Assembly (NCBI RefSeq): GCF_051106095.1
Contig: NC_135786.1
Span: 207,137,001 to 207,201,000 of the forward strand
Reading direction: 5' to 3'
Source: Pogona vitticeps
Lineage: Eukaryota; Chordata; Lepidosauria; Squamata; Agamidae
DNA length: 64,000 nucleotides
Shown in pieces: positions 44,090 through 56,309 of the stretch. Both the position numbers and the translations under genes were made by a program. The notes under the pieces are model-generated. The model saw only the letters and a program-made list of their open reading frames with translations, searched no databases and was not told the DNA's origin. Every line of letters starts with the position of its first letter. The first letter of the stretch is position 1.

Positions 44090-46730
44090 ATTTGTATTCT
44101 TCCTGTTACTAACGTCAGAGTGAGTTATTGAAACTGTAAGTGCCAGCTTAAGGGAAAAAGGGGAAGGATGCTCTGGAGAAGTTGAAGCTATTCTGCTCTT
44201 TGAACCCCTCCACTTCTGTTCTGCAACTAGAGAAATTTAACCAGAAATTCAAAACCGTGCAACAGGTCCCCCTGGCATTTGGGGTGTGTGTCTGTCACAT
44301 GGGGAGTTGTCAGGGTCCTGAGATTCTGAGTTCCTGGTCTAGACATTCCTGAACCAGACAGATGAGTGGTCTGAATTACACCAAGTTAGATCACTGCTTT
44401 TGTTTCGTTGAGGATTGCCTATACCAGGGAGGTGCATGTTTCCTTTGAATTGATTTCTGCAATAGCCCCACCTGTGATTTTGCTCATCTAACCATCCGAC
44501 TCTCACAATTCACTAAGTAGGATGAATGTGGTTACATATCAAACGTATATCCACGATTAATAGCTTCCAGCCCTGTCGGTAGTAAAGGCCCCATCTCTGA
44601 CTTAGGCAATGTCTAGGTAAACTCCATTCTTATTTGGAGTATGAAGAAATAAATCTGATAGTGATCTGGATTAAAACAGGAAGAGAAAAAGACCGGACTT
44701 GTTTAAACTTCTGGGAGAACTTAAGGAAGGGAGTGGCAGCTTAGAATCTTTCATTAAGACCATGACGATGAGAAGTCGTACCACAATCCCTGTTTTACAA
44801 ACCACCGATTTAATTTACCCCTGAGTCTGTGGGAGTTCTTTATTGCAACAATGTTGTTCTTCCTTTTCCTTGTGCTAGGCGCTTGGTTTGCAGGATCTGC
44901 TATTTCTTGTTTAAATATTTATTCATACAATCTCTAGGCTGAAAGTTGTTTTTATACCCACAGTGCTGCAAAAGTTAAAACCGGACCATTATTTATCTGC
45001 ACATACTCCACTCTGTGTTTAATAATTTGGACACCCTCACACACATGAAACCCAGACTTTGTTTATTAGAGAACACAGAGCTGTTGACGCAGTTCCTTTG
45101 TTATGTTATTTGTTAACATAACATTGGTTATGATCCTCATACTGTTACAACAATAGAACCCAGAGGTAGTGGCTGCCATCTCCTGAAATACAAATGGAGA
45201 CTTGTTTGATATACTAGCCAAAAATTTTAAAGGCTGCCAAATGTAATAAATCACTCATCCCAGCACTCACTTCCTCCAGAGTAGTTTCTTTGAAAAGTAT
45301 GACTCAAGCCTGTCCCCGTTACACCTTTTTTGGATCTATGCCTTTGCTATCACTATGAGACACTAGAGGTCAGATGCCTCAGGTTTCAGGGGAGACTCTG
45401 GCCCTCCTGTGTTCCCAATCTGGCCCTCACAGCTTCCCCAGATGTTCCCATTCCTTCCACATCACACCATGCTTTGATGCTTTCCCAGGTTTTGCAGAGT
45501 CTTTTCCTCACAGGTTGGACATATTAGTTTTTTTTTGTTTTTTTTTTTTGGACTTCCAGCTCTTAGAATCTCCTGGCTGCAGGATTCTGTGGTCTGTGGT
45601 CCAAAACGTTCCAAACGTTGAGCTCCCCCTCCTCCCTTTCTAAAAGGTTGGGATGCCTCTTCCTCAAGCTTTGTTACCTGCAAGAAAAATATAAAAGCTA
45701 AAATGGTGGCATATTTGGTCCTGTTCCTTTGTCTTCAGCTGTTCTTTGATATGAATATTTCAGCTGTCTGACTGCTTTCAAAATTTCATTATGAAATGAA
45801 GGTGACAGCAATGTCAAACACTGTTAGCATTTTATATTTAAAATACAGCAATAGATATCAATAAGATTTATAAAGCAACACTGAAGAGATTTAAGAAACA
45901 AACTTGGCATGGACATCTGCTATGACTTTTGCTTCCCCCCTCCATTTACAATATATTGATGCACAGTTGGATAAATAATGGAAGAGATCAAAAGCTAGCT
46001 TTCTTTTTAGTGATCTAATAAAGGTTTTGCTTGCCCTTGCTTTTCTATTGTGTAAGGACTACATGGCTTTGTTCATTTGTCTGTTTAAAGCATATTTCTT
46101 TTTCATTTTTTGGTTTGATATAATTCATTTTAGAGAAATTCACTGGAACATGACTTTACTTTGAGGAATAGAAACATTATAAATAAAATCAACATTTGCC
46201 AGACTGACCTTAGGAAACATTAAGTATAACACCCCAGGGGCATAGCAGTCAATTTGAGCTCCAGTTTGCAGTTGCACAAGCCAGAGAGCTGGGGCAGAAA
46301 TTGATTCAGCAAGAAGCCTGAAAACAGGGAAAGCAATGGGGAAAAAACCTTTAACACATGTGTGGTGCCTGGATTCAGCATTTTGAACCATCAGGAGCCC
46401 TAGAGATGAGTAGCTCCCTTATAAAAAGCAACTATGCTGAGATTCTGGACTTTTAGGAAGCAAGGAAGTTATGTTTATTTTGGAAAATATTGTAATAGAG
46501 GAGAGGTGGAGGGGCTTGTGATTGGGCTCCCCCCCCCCCCAATTGAGGAAGAGCTCCCTGCCCTGGTTATAGGCCACCAATAGGAAGAGGCTTGAGAGCG
46601 CAGGGGAGGAGGAAATCAGCTCAGTAACCCAAGGTTTTAAGTCAGCATAGATCAGGGCAGGTACAGATAAGTCCAGGATCTCTCTGCACCCCCACCCCCA
46701 TGTCCAACAATGCAACAGAAAGGTGTGAAA
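44090..46730. other. Intergenic, no gene recognised
   Basis: No exon, RNA gene or family-level repeat was recognised in these 2.6 kb. Confidence 0.45.
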
Positions 46731-46930
46731 GTGAGCCAGTGGGGCACTGGTTAGGGATGCTGCACCTGGACTGAGTCATGGGAGATCCAGGTCACTGGGT
46801 GACCTGGATCCAGTCACTCTCTCATCCTGTCCAACGTCATAGAATTGTAGTGACAATACAATGGAGGAGGAGGAGGGAGCCTTGCCTACCACCTTGAGCT
46901 TCTTACAGGGAAAGCAGAATAGCAGAGTAA
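46730..46930 (+). mobile_element. tRNA-derived SINE, diverged
   Basis: The head GAGCCAGTGGGGCACTGGTT resembles reptile tRNA-derived SINE heads, followed by GGATCCAGTCACTCTCTCA and a tail with CTACCACCTTGAGCTTCTTA. It is old but recognisable. Confidence 0.55.
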
Positions 46931-47775
46931 TTCTACACAAAGGAAAGATCATGTTACTAAACACTTTCTGAGTTCAGAAATAAAACCAGAAATCTGAAAT
47001 GGGAAGAAGGTTGCGTGAGATGACCAGAACCTCGAGAAGGGTGTCTGATGGAGGGGAAAAGGAAATTGTGTTTCTCCTCTTGATACTTATTTTAAACAAT
47101 CTCCTTACGCTTATTCTTTGCTCTTAGTTAGAGGTATGTGGCTTCTGTTGCTATAGAGTAGACAGAAGTGTTCCAGGAGAGGAAGTCAGGCTAAGTGAGT
47201 TCTTGGTCTGTGTCCTTACATTTGACACGTAACCGTCACATTTGCAACAGATCATGTTTCTCATGATTGCTCAGTAACTATGGTTTTGTCCAGAGAAACA
47301 CTTGAGTAAACGGACAAGACTGCATCTGGGATGCCACTTCAGAGGATTCAGTGTTTGAATAGATCTCATTTGTTGTATCATTTTCTCTGGCCTCATTATT
47401 ATGACACATGTATAGCTTTTCAGGAGCTGCGCAGATTTTAAAAATAAAGTTATTCAGTAAGGTTAAAATAGGGCACCACCTGGTTTTTAACAATGAACCT
47501 GGCAATGTTCTCCGTAATCTGAACTGTGGAGACTTTGTCCAAGGCAACAGAGGAAACTTGCAGTTCCAGCATTATCCACTTTTTGCCCCACTTTAAAGGA
47601 CACACAACTAGCAGTGGAAATGTGGCCAATAATATTTTGTCTTATACAGTATTTGTGTTGTTGCCAGAGCTTAGTAAGAATTTTTTTAAAAAATACATCT
47701 TCCCCAAAACCTCCAGTCAGAATATCTGGCTGTTTGAGATGTTCTACTCCAAGAAAGTAACTTCACCAAACCTTG

Positions 47776-47803
47776 GTTTTTTTGTTTGTTTGTTTGTTTG
47801 TTT
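47776..47803. repeat. (TTTG)n short array
   Basis: About six TTTG units. Confidence 0.8.
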
Positions 47804-48005
47804 TTGTGTGGTTTCCAGAGGCCAGAAACTGTTGCAGAGTTCTGAATTTTTTGTTAAATTCCTCTAGTTATGCAACAGAAGTGCAGGAATTTACAAAGCA
47901 GAATAGGTTCAAGTTCCCCTAGAGTAGTCCACCCCTTTTCTTATTAGCTGGTACTTAGAGTCTCAACAACACACTCTGAGAAATAGTAGAAATGTCTTAA
48001 TACAT

Positions 48006-48061
48006 TTTCTTTGTTTATAGTTGTGAACTGATCAAACAGCAAACTGACAAACATGACTGCT
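48006..48061 (+). repeat. Dispersed repeat, partner of 43767
   Basis: Shares the GATCAAACAGCAAACTGACA and AACATGACTGC blocks with the minus strand at 43767-43827, 4.2 kb away in opposite orientation. Confidence 0.6.
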
Positions 48062-50460
48062 TTCAGCAAGAGACTTAAATGGACTCAGTGCTTTCAACAG
48101 ACTCTAGAGAGGGGAAAAAATACTCTCAGTAGAGTCCCTCACAGCCAAACCGACTAAAGGCAGTATGTAGGGTTGCAAAACAAACAAACAAACAAAATAT
48201 CAAACAGAGAGTAGTATTCAAACAGAAACAACAAGCCGTGTTTCCAGGTGTTGTCTAGATGTAGAATATGCATGTGGATAGGAGGCAATAGAGTAAGGTG
48301 CTACCTTGGTCCTTGATTTCCCTGGCTTCTCATCTGCTCCAGCCATTTCTGAGTTATGAGATGGCCATCATGCCAATGTGCAAAATTTCTAGTTATCTAT
48401 GTTCTTATGGAATTGTTACTGCAGCAGCTGGAGAGATCTACTTGTAAAGTGTTACGCCTGTGTGATAGCAGCTTCTATAAAGCTGGGCTGGGGTGTTGGC
48501 GTTTGCAAAGAATGCAGCATATTCTGGAGGACTGCAAAATACTGTATCCTAAAGCATTGAGCAAACAATGGCAGCTGTAAAGATAACAGGAAGAAGAATT
48601 TTAATCTTGTGATTAAATGAAGTGTAGTGATTGGGAAACCAGCGTGGAATTTCACCAATGCGAGATTATTCCAAAATCCAGCTTCACTCCCTGATAAGAT
48701 GAATATTCCAACTAGTCTCACCACTCTAAAGAAAAGAATAGTTGTATGAAGGTACAAGAATCTTGTGAATTTCAGCTCTCATTTAGCACTAAAACATGCA
48801 AAACCATTTGGTTGAAAGGATGTCCTATTAAATTGCTGGCTTAACATTTAGAATTTCAGAGGTTTTATATTAAAGACTGGATGTGAGATAGTGCACACTG
48901 CAGTTGAATTCCTAGCAACATCTGGCACCACTAGATGGACTAGCAGCATGGCACTAGATAGGATGATAGAAGCTCTTATGGAGGACACCAGGTTGGGGAA
49001 GCGTGCAGTTGATTTGTAATTGAAGTATACTTCTGTTATTATAGCCTGTTATGTACATTTGATATTTTTGTTGCTTCATCCCTGGCTCTTCTCCATACAC
49101 ACATCTGCCAAGATTTCTAGTCTTCTTAACCACTGAAGAAATATGTTACTCCCTTATTCTGGGAGTATTATTTTTGGAGTACTGTTCTGGGAGTGGTCCT
49201 TCGAGATGTTAACTTCGCCAAGTTCTGTTCTTTGTTAATACAGATATTCAGACACTGGGTATTCAAGCACAAACAACAGGCACCGTACCTACCTTTAAAC
49301 TCGAGATTTAATTTTATTCTAGCTATGAAGCAAATTCAGTCTGAAAATGTAAATTTGTAAAGAAAACAGATCAGTTAATATAATTTTCAATTTTGTGCTT
49401 CTTTCCATTTAAAAACACATTTCCCATTGCCTATCTCTGTCCCATATAAACATCTCTACTTGCATTAGCCGAAACAATTAAATTAAGTGGATGTGTAGAA
49501 TAATAATAAATATTAGTTTCACATTGTACTTCAGCCATGAGCTCAAAAGGCAATATTAGGTGAAGGAGTAATATGGGCAACCTCACAAGTTTGTTTTAAG
49601 GATCATTGTCATGCCATCTGTATAGTGTTTTCAACACGCTAAAATGCCATATGAAATTGTTGTATACCAGCATACAATAAATGTGTGTGATACTATGTCA
49701 TAGGTCAATTGAGAAATAAATGGCCCTTTAAACGATAAGCTATAATTTCCACTAATGCAAGTTGGGGCTACTGAGAGTTGGAACCCAACTATATGTGAAG
49801 CCCACAGACTTCCCATCTCTTTATTGCCACAAGTTTACTCTTAACACTGCTATTTGTGGCACACAGACACTCAGAAATGTTTGCGCCATTCCCATCATAT
49901 GTCCATGACATGCTGAACACTGTAACATTTTGGAAAAAGGGTATATTGCAGATCCTAAAATGCCTGATGCTGAAGAATGGCATGCCAACTAGTGACTAGC
50001 CCGAAAGCACGTCACTTTGCTTGCTTTGGAGAGAAGTGTTTGTCTCTTTTATTTGCTAAAGCCTTAGAGGACTGCCACTCGCTTTAGGTCTGTGGTTGCT
50101 CTCTGACAAGTTAAGCTTCAAGACTCCCTGGTTTAAACCATGTGTCTGCAATAGTCATATTGTCAGGTTAGTCAGATTAGTTTCAGGGAGCTTTAATCTC
50201 TTCCAGAAAGTGAGACAGAAAAAAACAGGAGTTTTAGGAAGAGAATCTAGAAATCAGTGGTCATGATCACCCAAGTATTCAAGAAGATTGCACAAGATTT
50301 GAACAGACATATTATGCCATCTAATGTTCTGTTTTGCCACATACAGTATTTTCCTTTGCCAGAAAGGCAGCACAAAGTGATGTAAATGTAGTTGCATATT
50401 CACATTGTGGAAAGATATTTATCCTAGACCATTGCTAATTGAAACAAGTAAGCAAGCAAC
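48062..50460. other. Intergenic, no gene recognised
   Basis: Only short chance frames are present. No named repeat was recognised. Confidence 0.45.
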
Positions 50461-50467
50461 AAATTTT

Positions 50468-51290
50468 TATTATTTATTTACTTATTTATTGTATTTACAT
50501 CCTGCCCATCTGATTATATCCCTGCCCATCTGATCAAGCTTGGGGGTGCTCCTGAACCCCAGTCTAACACTGGAAGCCCTGGTGGACTCGGTGGCCAGGG
50601 GCGCCTTCCTTCAGCTGTGGAAATTATAGCAGCTACGGCCCTACCTGGACGAGCGGAGTCTCATGACAGTTACACATGCACTGGTAACATCCCACATAGA
50701 TTACTGCAATGCACTTTACGTGGGGCTGCCTTTGAAGACAGTCCGGCGACTGCAACTGGTCCAGAATCGAGCTGCGTGGCTGGTGAGTGGTGCAGCCACC
50801 AGGGAACATATCTGTATAAGTTACATTGGCTGCCAGTTGCTGCCCGGGCCCAATTCAAAGTGCTTGTTTTGACATATAAAGCCCTAAACGGCTTGGGCCC
50901 TGGATACCTGAAGGACCGCCTCCTTCCATATGAAGCTACCCGGCAGTTAAGATCTAGCCAGGGGGCCCTTTTGAAAGAGCCATCCCTTAAGGAGGTAAGA
51001 GGGACGGCTTGTAGACAAAGGGCCTTTTCGGCAGCTGCCCCCAGACTATGGGATGCCCTCCCAAATGAGATTCGTCTGGCGCCGACGCTGATGACATTTT
51101 GGCGCAGGTCAAAACCTTCCTGTTCCAGAAGGCTTTTAATTGAAATAATATTAGCTGTGGGTCCGATGGCAATTTATATATTTTTTAATTGTATTTTAAT
51201 TGTTCTAAATTTTATTGTATTTTAAATGTTGTAAGCCGCCCAGAGAACTTTGGGTAGTGTGGGTGACATATAAATTAAATTACATTTTTT
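50468..51290 (+). mobile_element. L2-group LINE, C-terminal ORF2 and 3' UTR
   Basis: Plus-strand frames carry TVTHALVTSHIDYCNALYVG, KTVRRLQLVQNRAA, LHWLPVAARAQFKVLVLTYK, ALNGLGPGYLKDRLLPYEAT and RAFSAAAPRLWDALPNEIRL in the usual order, then a 3' UTR ending GTAAGCCGCCCAGAGAACTT and TGACATATAAATTAAATT. One frame change near 50.81 kb separates the first and second halves. The left edge (50468-50527) is a minus-strand LINE tail. Among the L2-type copies here this one is the least decayed. Confidence 0.88.
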
Positions 51291-52476
51291 TTACCACAAA
51301 CAAATAAACAAGCTTGTGGGTCACAGGTTTCCTGTGGGATTATGGGAGTCATAGTCCACAGGCATCAGATATTAGGACATTTTCAAGTACAGCATCCAGC
51401 ATTATGTTGCTATTAAAAATACTTCTGCCAAAATCTTTTATCCTGTGGAATTGTCCTTCTCGTGTTGTATAAGATTGGGTTAGCCTGCTTATTCCTCAAC
51501 AGATGCATCTTTAAACTCAGTTACAGTATTTGTTGAACATATGGATGTCATCTCTTGAAAGAGCATCAGGATTAAGAATATAAGGAGGTCTCTGCTAAGC
51601 CTCCCCTAGTTGTGGATTCCATTCCACCTGGTGGGCCAAAGAGGAATATAATTTCTGAACATGGTTCCTGCTAGCAACTGTACGGAGAGGCATAGCACCT
51701 TTGATACTGCTGATACTGGAGATATAGCCACCATAGTGACTTGTAGCCACAGAAAGCTTTATATTCCATGAAACGCCTTTATCTTCTGTAGGTTTACTAA
51801 GCCTCAGGGCAATGGCTGAAGTTTCAGGAATGGCTATGTTTCTCCATATTTCCAAGCAAGGTGGTAAACCAAAGAGTAAGTGGCAGTTGAGGAGGAGAAT
51901 GTTTGATGCTTGTTTATGTAGAGTTGTCTTTAAAGCCCGGGCATCTCTCCACCCATTCCCGTCTCCACCCATTCCCAGCTGGCAGAGGAGTTGCTACCCT
52001 CAGTACAAAGGTGTTTGCATATGTGTTGCAATTATGCAGTGTAGTGTGCATAAAAATCAGGGCAAGGGGAGGGAATTGAGGAGATTGCTGATGAGTGCAT
52101 GCATTTAGGCTAAGCATCTTATTCAGAACAAAGCAGGGAGTGGAGCACCATTGTTTCAAGTAGTGAGCTGTCCTGTTACACATGCATATGAAGGCACACA
52201 TTCTTTCACAAACAATAATCAGCGAACAGCCAGCCTCCTGTGACATCAGAAAGACTCTACCTCTGTGACATTGGGTGATTCCGCTCCCATCTCTATGAAA
52301 TCAGAAGGATCCATACCCTGATCTCATATTTTGGCCCATGAAACTTTAGGGAATGTGAAGGTGCTGAGTTGGCAGCCAACTCTGTCATTGGTTAGGAGGT
52401 GTTATATATCTTAATAGCAATAAGGCTGAAAGGGACACTTAGTGTCCCTGGTCACTGTGGGGTCAGCAACATAGGA

Positions 52477-52477
52477 T

Positions 52478-52532
<55 letters not shown>

Positions 52533-52590
52533 TTTGATATCCCGCCTATCTGGTCAGGTCAGGACCACTCTAGGATCAGGGCCACTACAG
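52477..52590 (-). mobile_element. (TTTA)n array with LINE tail
   Basis: About fifteen TTTA units followed by TATCCCGCCTATCTGGTCAG and GGACCACTCTAGG, the same tail as inside the MITE at 41080. The repeat grew from the A-rich tail of the minus-strand element. Confidence 0.65.
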
Positions 52591-53412
52591 CACCCTTGGA
52601 ACCCAACCTCAGCTTTAATAACATTAGCTGAACTCTGCAAACACTAAAAGTGACCATTTGAAGAAATATATGGACTTTATTTATGGAGTACTCTTTTGTG
52701 AATGAAAAAACAAACTAACAAACGAATGAACGAACGAATGAATGAATGAGAGTTCATGTCCAGACCTGTTAGATGAAAATAAAGCAGTAAAGCTTATTTT
52801 AAAAGGTAATTGAATCCAACAGCTCCTAAATTTAAGACAGGGAAGCCTCGATCTATGTACATTAAATTTAGAACAGGGAAGCCCTCAACCCTATGTGCAT
52901 TCATTTGTAAATTTTAACTATTTGCCGACAAATGATGGAGTTATTTCCACCAGAAAATCACAAAGAAATTTTTTAACTTTCTCATAGACCCCTTCAGTGA
53001 TGGTCAAAACCCTACCATTAAAATAAATTAAAATATAATTACTTTTTAATTAAAGTAATTAAAATAAATCCTCCCTTCCTGCCTTCCTTCCATAAGCTTC
53101 ACCTCAGTTTTCTTGGGTCTTTTTCCACATGGTTCTAGTTATTCATGAAAAATTTGCTATTTGAATTTTCCATTTACAAAGGGAGAAACATTTAGTGTTT
53201 TTGTCTAGTTTGTAGAGACAACTTCTAATTTGAGAAACCCTCTACATTTCCTTTTATGACATCATTCTGTCCTTCCCTTAGTTTTTCTTACTTCTATACC
53301 CTATTCCCTTTTCCTGCTTCACTAGCCCTTAAAATGATCTGTGATGTTCAATTGTGGCCACTAGATGTCATGAAAACTTTGTCGTATAATATCAGCCCAT
53401 GTTAGTCTAATC

Positions 53413-53600
53413 CAGTGGTTCTTAACCTTTTTGAAAGAAACGGCCCCTTGAGCCATTGAGGAAGTTATCATCGCCCCCTCCCCACGGTGATGATGTTTGT
53501 TTGTTTGTTTGTTTGTTTGTTTGTTTGTTTGTTTGTTTGTTTGTTTGTTTGTTTGTTTGTTTGTTTGTTTGTTTGTTTGTTTATTTATTTATTTATCTAT

Positions 53601-53635
<35 letters not shown>

Positions 53636-54018
53636 TTAAATCCAATGACCCCTGAAAACAAAATTCAATTGCAAAATGAAATGCCCCAAAAAGTAACATT
53701 TAATGATTTGGTTGCAAGTGAATTTTAAGACACAAAAAGAAATACATGTATAAAAAGGGCATAGAAACAAACCGCAATGCAGGAACTAAAAATTTCAAGA
53801 CGAAAACTCTGAAACTAAATTAAGATTGGAGGAAAATATATATTCATGCACACTGTAAAAAGGCTGCAGCCATCTTCACAGGTTTGGCTTGCTCAAGTGC
53901 CCCCCTACCGCCCCCCTTCTGCTCCAGCGCCCCCACACCGCCCCTTTTTGTTCTACCGCCCCCCTGAAAAATGAAATCGCCCCCTGGGGGGCATTATCGC
54001 CCACGTTAAGAACCACTG
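53413..54018. mobile_element. hAT-superfamily MITE with internal microsatellite
   Basis: Ends CAGTGGTTCTTAACCTTTTTG and CACGTTAAGAACCACTG are inverted repeats. The flanks are an exact 8-base duplication, GTCTAATC at 53405-53412 and at 54019-54026, the hAT hallmark. The interior has GCCCC-rich blocks near both ends and a (TTTG)n-(TTTA)n array of about 135 bases (53500-53637). No transposase frame is seen. Confidence 0.88.
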
Positions 54019-54026
54019 GTCTAATC

Positions 54027-55130
54027 ATGAAGGCATCAAGAACAATTGCCTGACCCCAAACAGAGAATTCTAAGAAACTCACCAACCAACAACTCTCAGG
54101 ATTCTGTTGGAGGAAAACATGGCAAAGAAGCATCAAACTGATGTAACTGTTTATCGCAAATACATTCTAGAACTGGAGAGACTCCGGTTCTCATCACATT
54201 GATCTAGATCCAATTTCTCAATCCAATCTGTTTCACAGTTGTTATGAGGATAAAATAAAGAGCAGAATCTTGTATCACCTCTGAGTTCTTACAAAAAATG
54301 AGTGATACAAACTACCTAAATATGATGAAAATATTCAAGATGTTTCTATTATTATAACACTCATGAGCTCATGTTAAAATTTAGTCCTTATTCATCTACA
54401 CAGCCAATATATACACTGACCAGAGTTTTCTTGACTGGCGTCCTTGGTTATAGGAGTATTTGTAGCACTTTTATTTTCCCTATTATAATCTGATGCAGGA
54501 AATAAACTGTGTTAAGAATAAACCCCTGGATCTCCTATCTTTCCCAAACCTGTGCCAAACCAGTGGGATTTAGGAGGCTGCAGAGTTAATTTGGAACTCC
54601 ACATTATGAGGCTGTATTCATACTGTTGTGTAAATATACAAAATGTGCGGTTTGTGGAAACAGGGCAGAAGTGGTACAAAAATTTGGCACAGGTTTAGGG
54701 AAAATAGCAGATTTGGGGGTTCATACTTAATGTGGGACATCACATCCACCGAATATCTAATGTATGATACACAAAAATGTTGGAAGTTCATTTCAGTTCT
54801 CAACATGTAGATACTAGGAATATGGTAAATCTAGAGAGCCAAGATCTAGCTATCTGTGTTCTCCACTCAGAAATGAAGATTTGGAATACTCTTGTGTGGC
54901 ATCCACTCTAACCCTTGGCATAATTCACAAAATCAAGAGTAAGAGTATCCGTAACACAGAGCTTCCCAGCCTCTTTTTGAAGATTATCACCCACTTACCA
55001 TATGACATTTATCTTAATATTGATACAAAATCTACCCTCCTGTACAAATGCCATATTAACAGCATCCCATTTTCTGAGATTTCATGGACAAAACCTTAGA
55101 CCACAGTGTGAGTTCCTATGAACTCCATCC
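54027..55130. other. Intergenic, possible SINE body near 54150-54290
   Basis: The segment with CCTCTGAGTTCTTAC and GTTGTTATGAGGATAAAAT resembles the body of the tRNA-derived SINE at 46730, but the head is not clear. Nothing else was recognised. Confidence 0.35.
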
Positions 55131-55281
55131 ATTCATCCACCCATCCACCCACCCACCCATCCATCCATCCATCCATCCATCCATCCATCCATCCATCCAT
55201 CCATCCATCCATCCATCCATCCATCCATCCATCCATCCATCCATCCATCCATCCATCCATCCATCCATCCATCCATCCAAA
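55131..55281. repeat. (CCAT)n microsatellite, about 150 bases
   Basis: About 37 CCAT units, the first few interrupted by CCAC. The His-Pro-Ser frame across it is an artefact. Confidence 0.95.
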
Positions 55282-55773
55282 CCTACATTGAAATAAACTT
55301 TAAACTACCTTCTACCCTATTTTTCTTTATTTTCTCCCTTCAATGTTGCCAATACATAGGGGTTTTTTTAATGACAACCTGGTAACCAAAACTGCTAAGC
55401 AGGAAATAGGTTTTCTTAATATGGTGATAAAATGATAGCAATAATGCTGTACTTGCATCATCTCTGTGCATCAGACCTATTACCTTCAAACCCTCTGGCT
55501 GTTAATACAAAAGCAAGGCTGGTATTTAGCAACCTTATTGTTGAGTCAGATACGTCTTCATATCACTTGATCAGAACCACAGTAATGATGCCTCCCACTT
55601 TGCCAACCTGGATTTCTGGTGTAGTGTACAAGTTGAAACAGCAGCCCTACAATCATCAGGAGAGACATTGGTAATGTGACTGCTGAAGAAGCTGACCAAG
55701 AAGTACAACAGTAATAAAAAAATGGACAAAAACAACTTTTTAAGATGAAAAAGAGTGGTCAAGATTATTAGTA

Positions 55774-56309
55774 CAGTGGGGTCTCTACTTAAGAACGTCC
55801 CTACTTAAGAACAATCCAACTTAAGAACAGCTCCATTTGCTAAATTTTGTTTCTACTTGAGAACAGAAATCCAAGATAAGAACAGGAAAAAAACCTTTCC
55901 TGCTCTTTTTTTAACCTTAGGTCATCTTAGGTTAAAAAAAATTCTCCCCCTAGTGGTAGAGTACGTATTAACCAGCTTTGCATTAGTTCCTATGGGAACT
56001 AATGCTTCAATGTACGAACGCACCTCTACATAACAAAAAAACAGCCAGAACGGATTAATTGGTTTTCAGTCCATTCCTATGGGAAATTTTGCTTCAACTT
56101 AAGAACGTTTCAACTTAAGAACACCATTCCAAAACAGATTAAGTTCTTAAGTAGAGGTTCCACTGTAGTTTCTATGGATGGAAAAGAGCAGATACGGATT
56201 AAATGGTTTTCAATGCATTCCTATGGGAAATGCAGATTCAACATAAGAACTTTTCAACTTGAGAACCACCTTCCAATACGGATTAAGTTCTTAAGTAGAG
56301 ACCCCACTG
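55774..56309. mobile_element. Tigger/pogo-like MITE, copy 2
   Basis: The 536-base element is nearly identical along its whole length to 16006-16543, including the internal end-like block and the CTCF-like site (55944-55956, minus strand). TA flanks both ends. The few differences are single bases and run lengths. Confidence 0.85.

Noticed and set aside
50617-51225. 202-codon frame as a host gene
   Set aside because: Its motifs (LHWLPVAARAQFK and RAFSAAAPRLWDALP) are those of an L2-group LINE.
55084-55296. Frame of repeated His-Pro-Ser-Ile units, at first sight a possible antifreeze-like or surface repeat protein
   Set aside because: It is an artefact of (CCAT)n.
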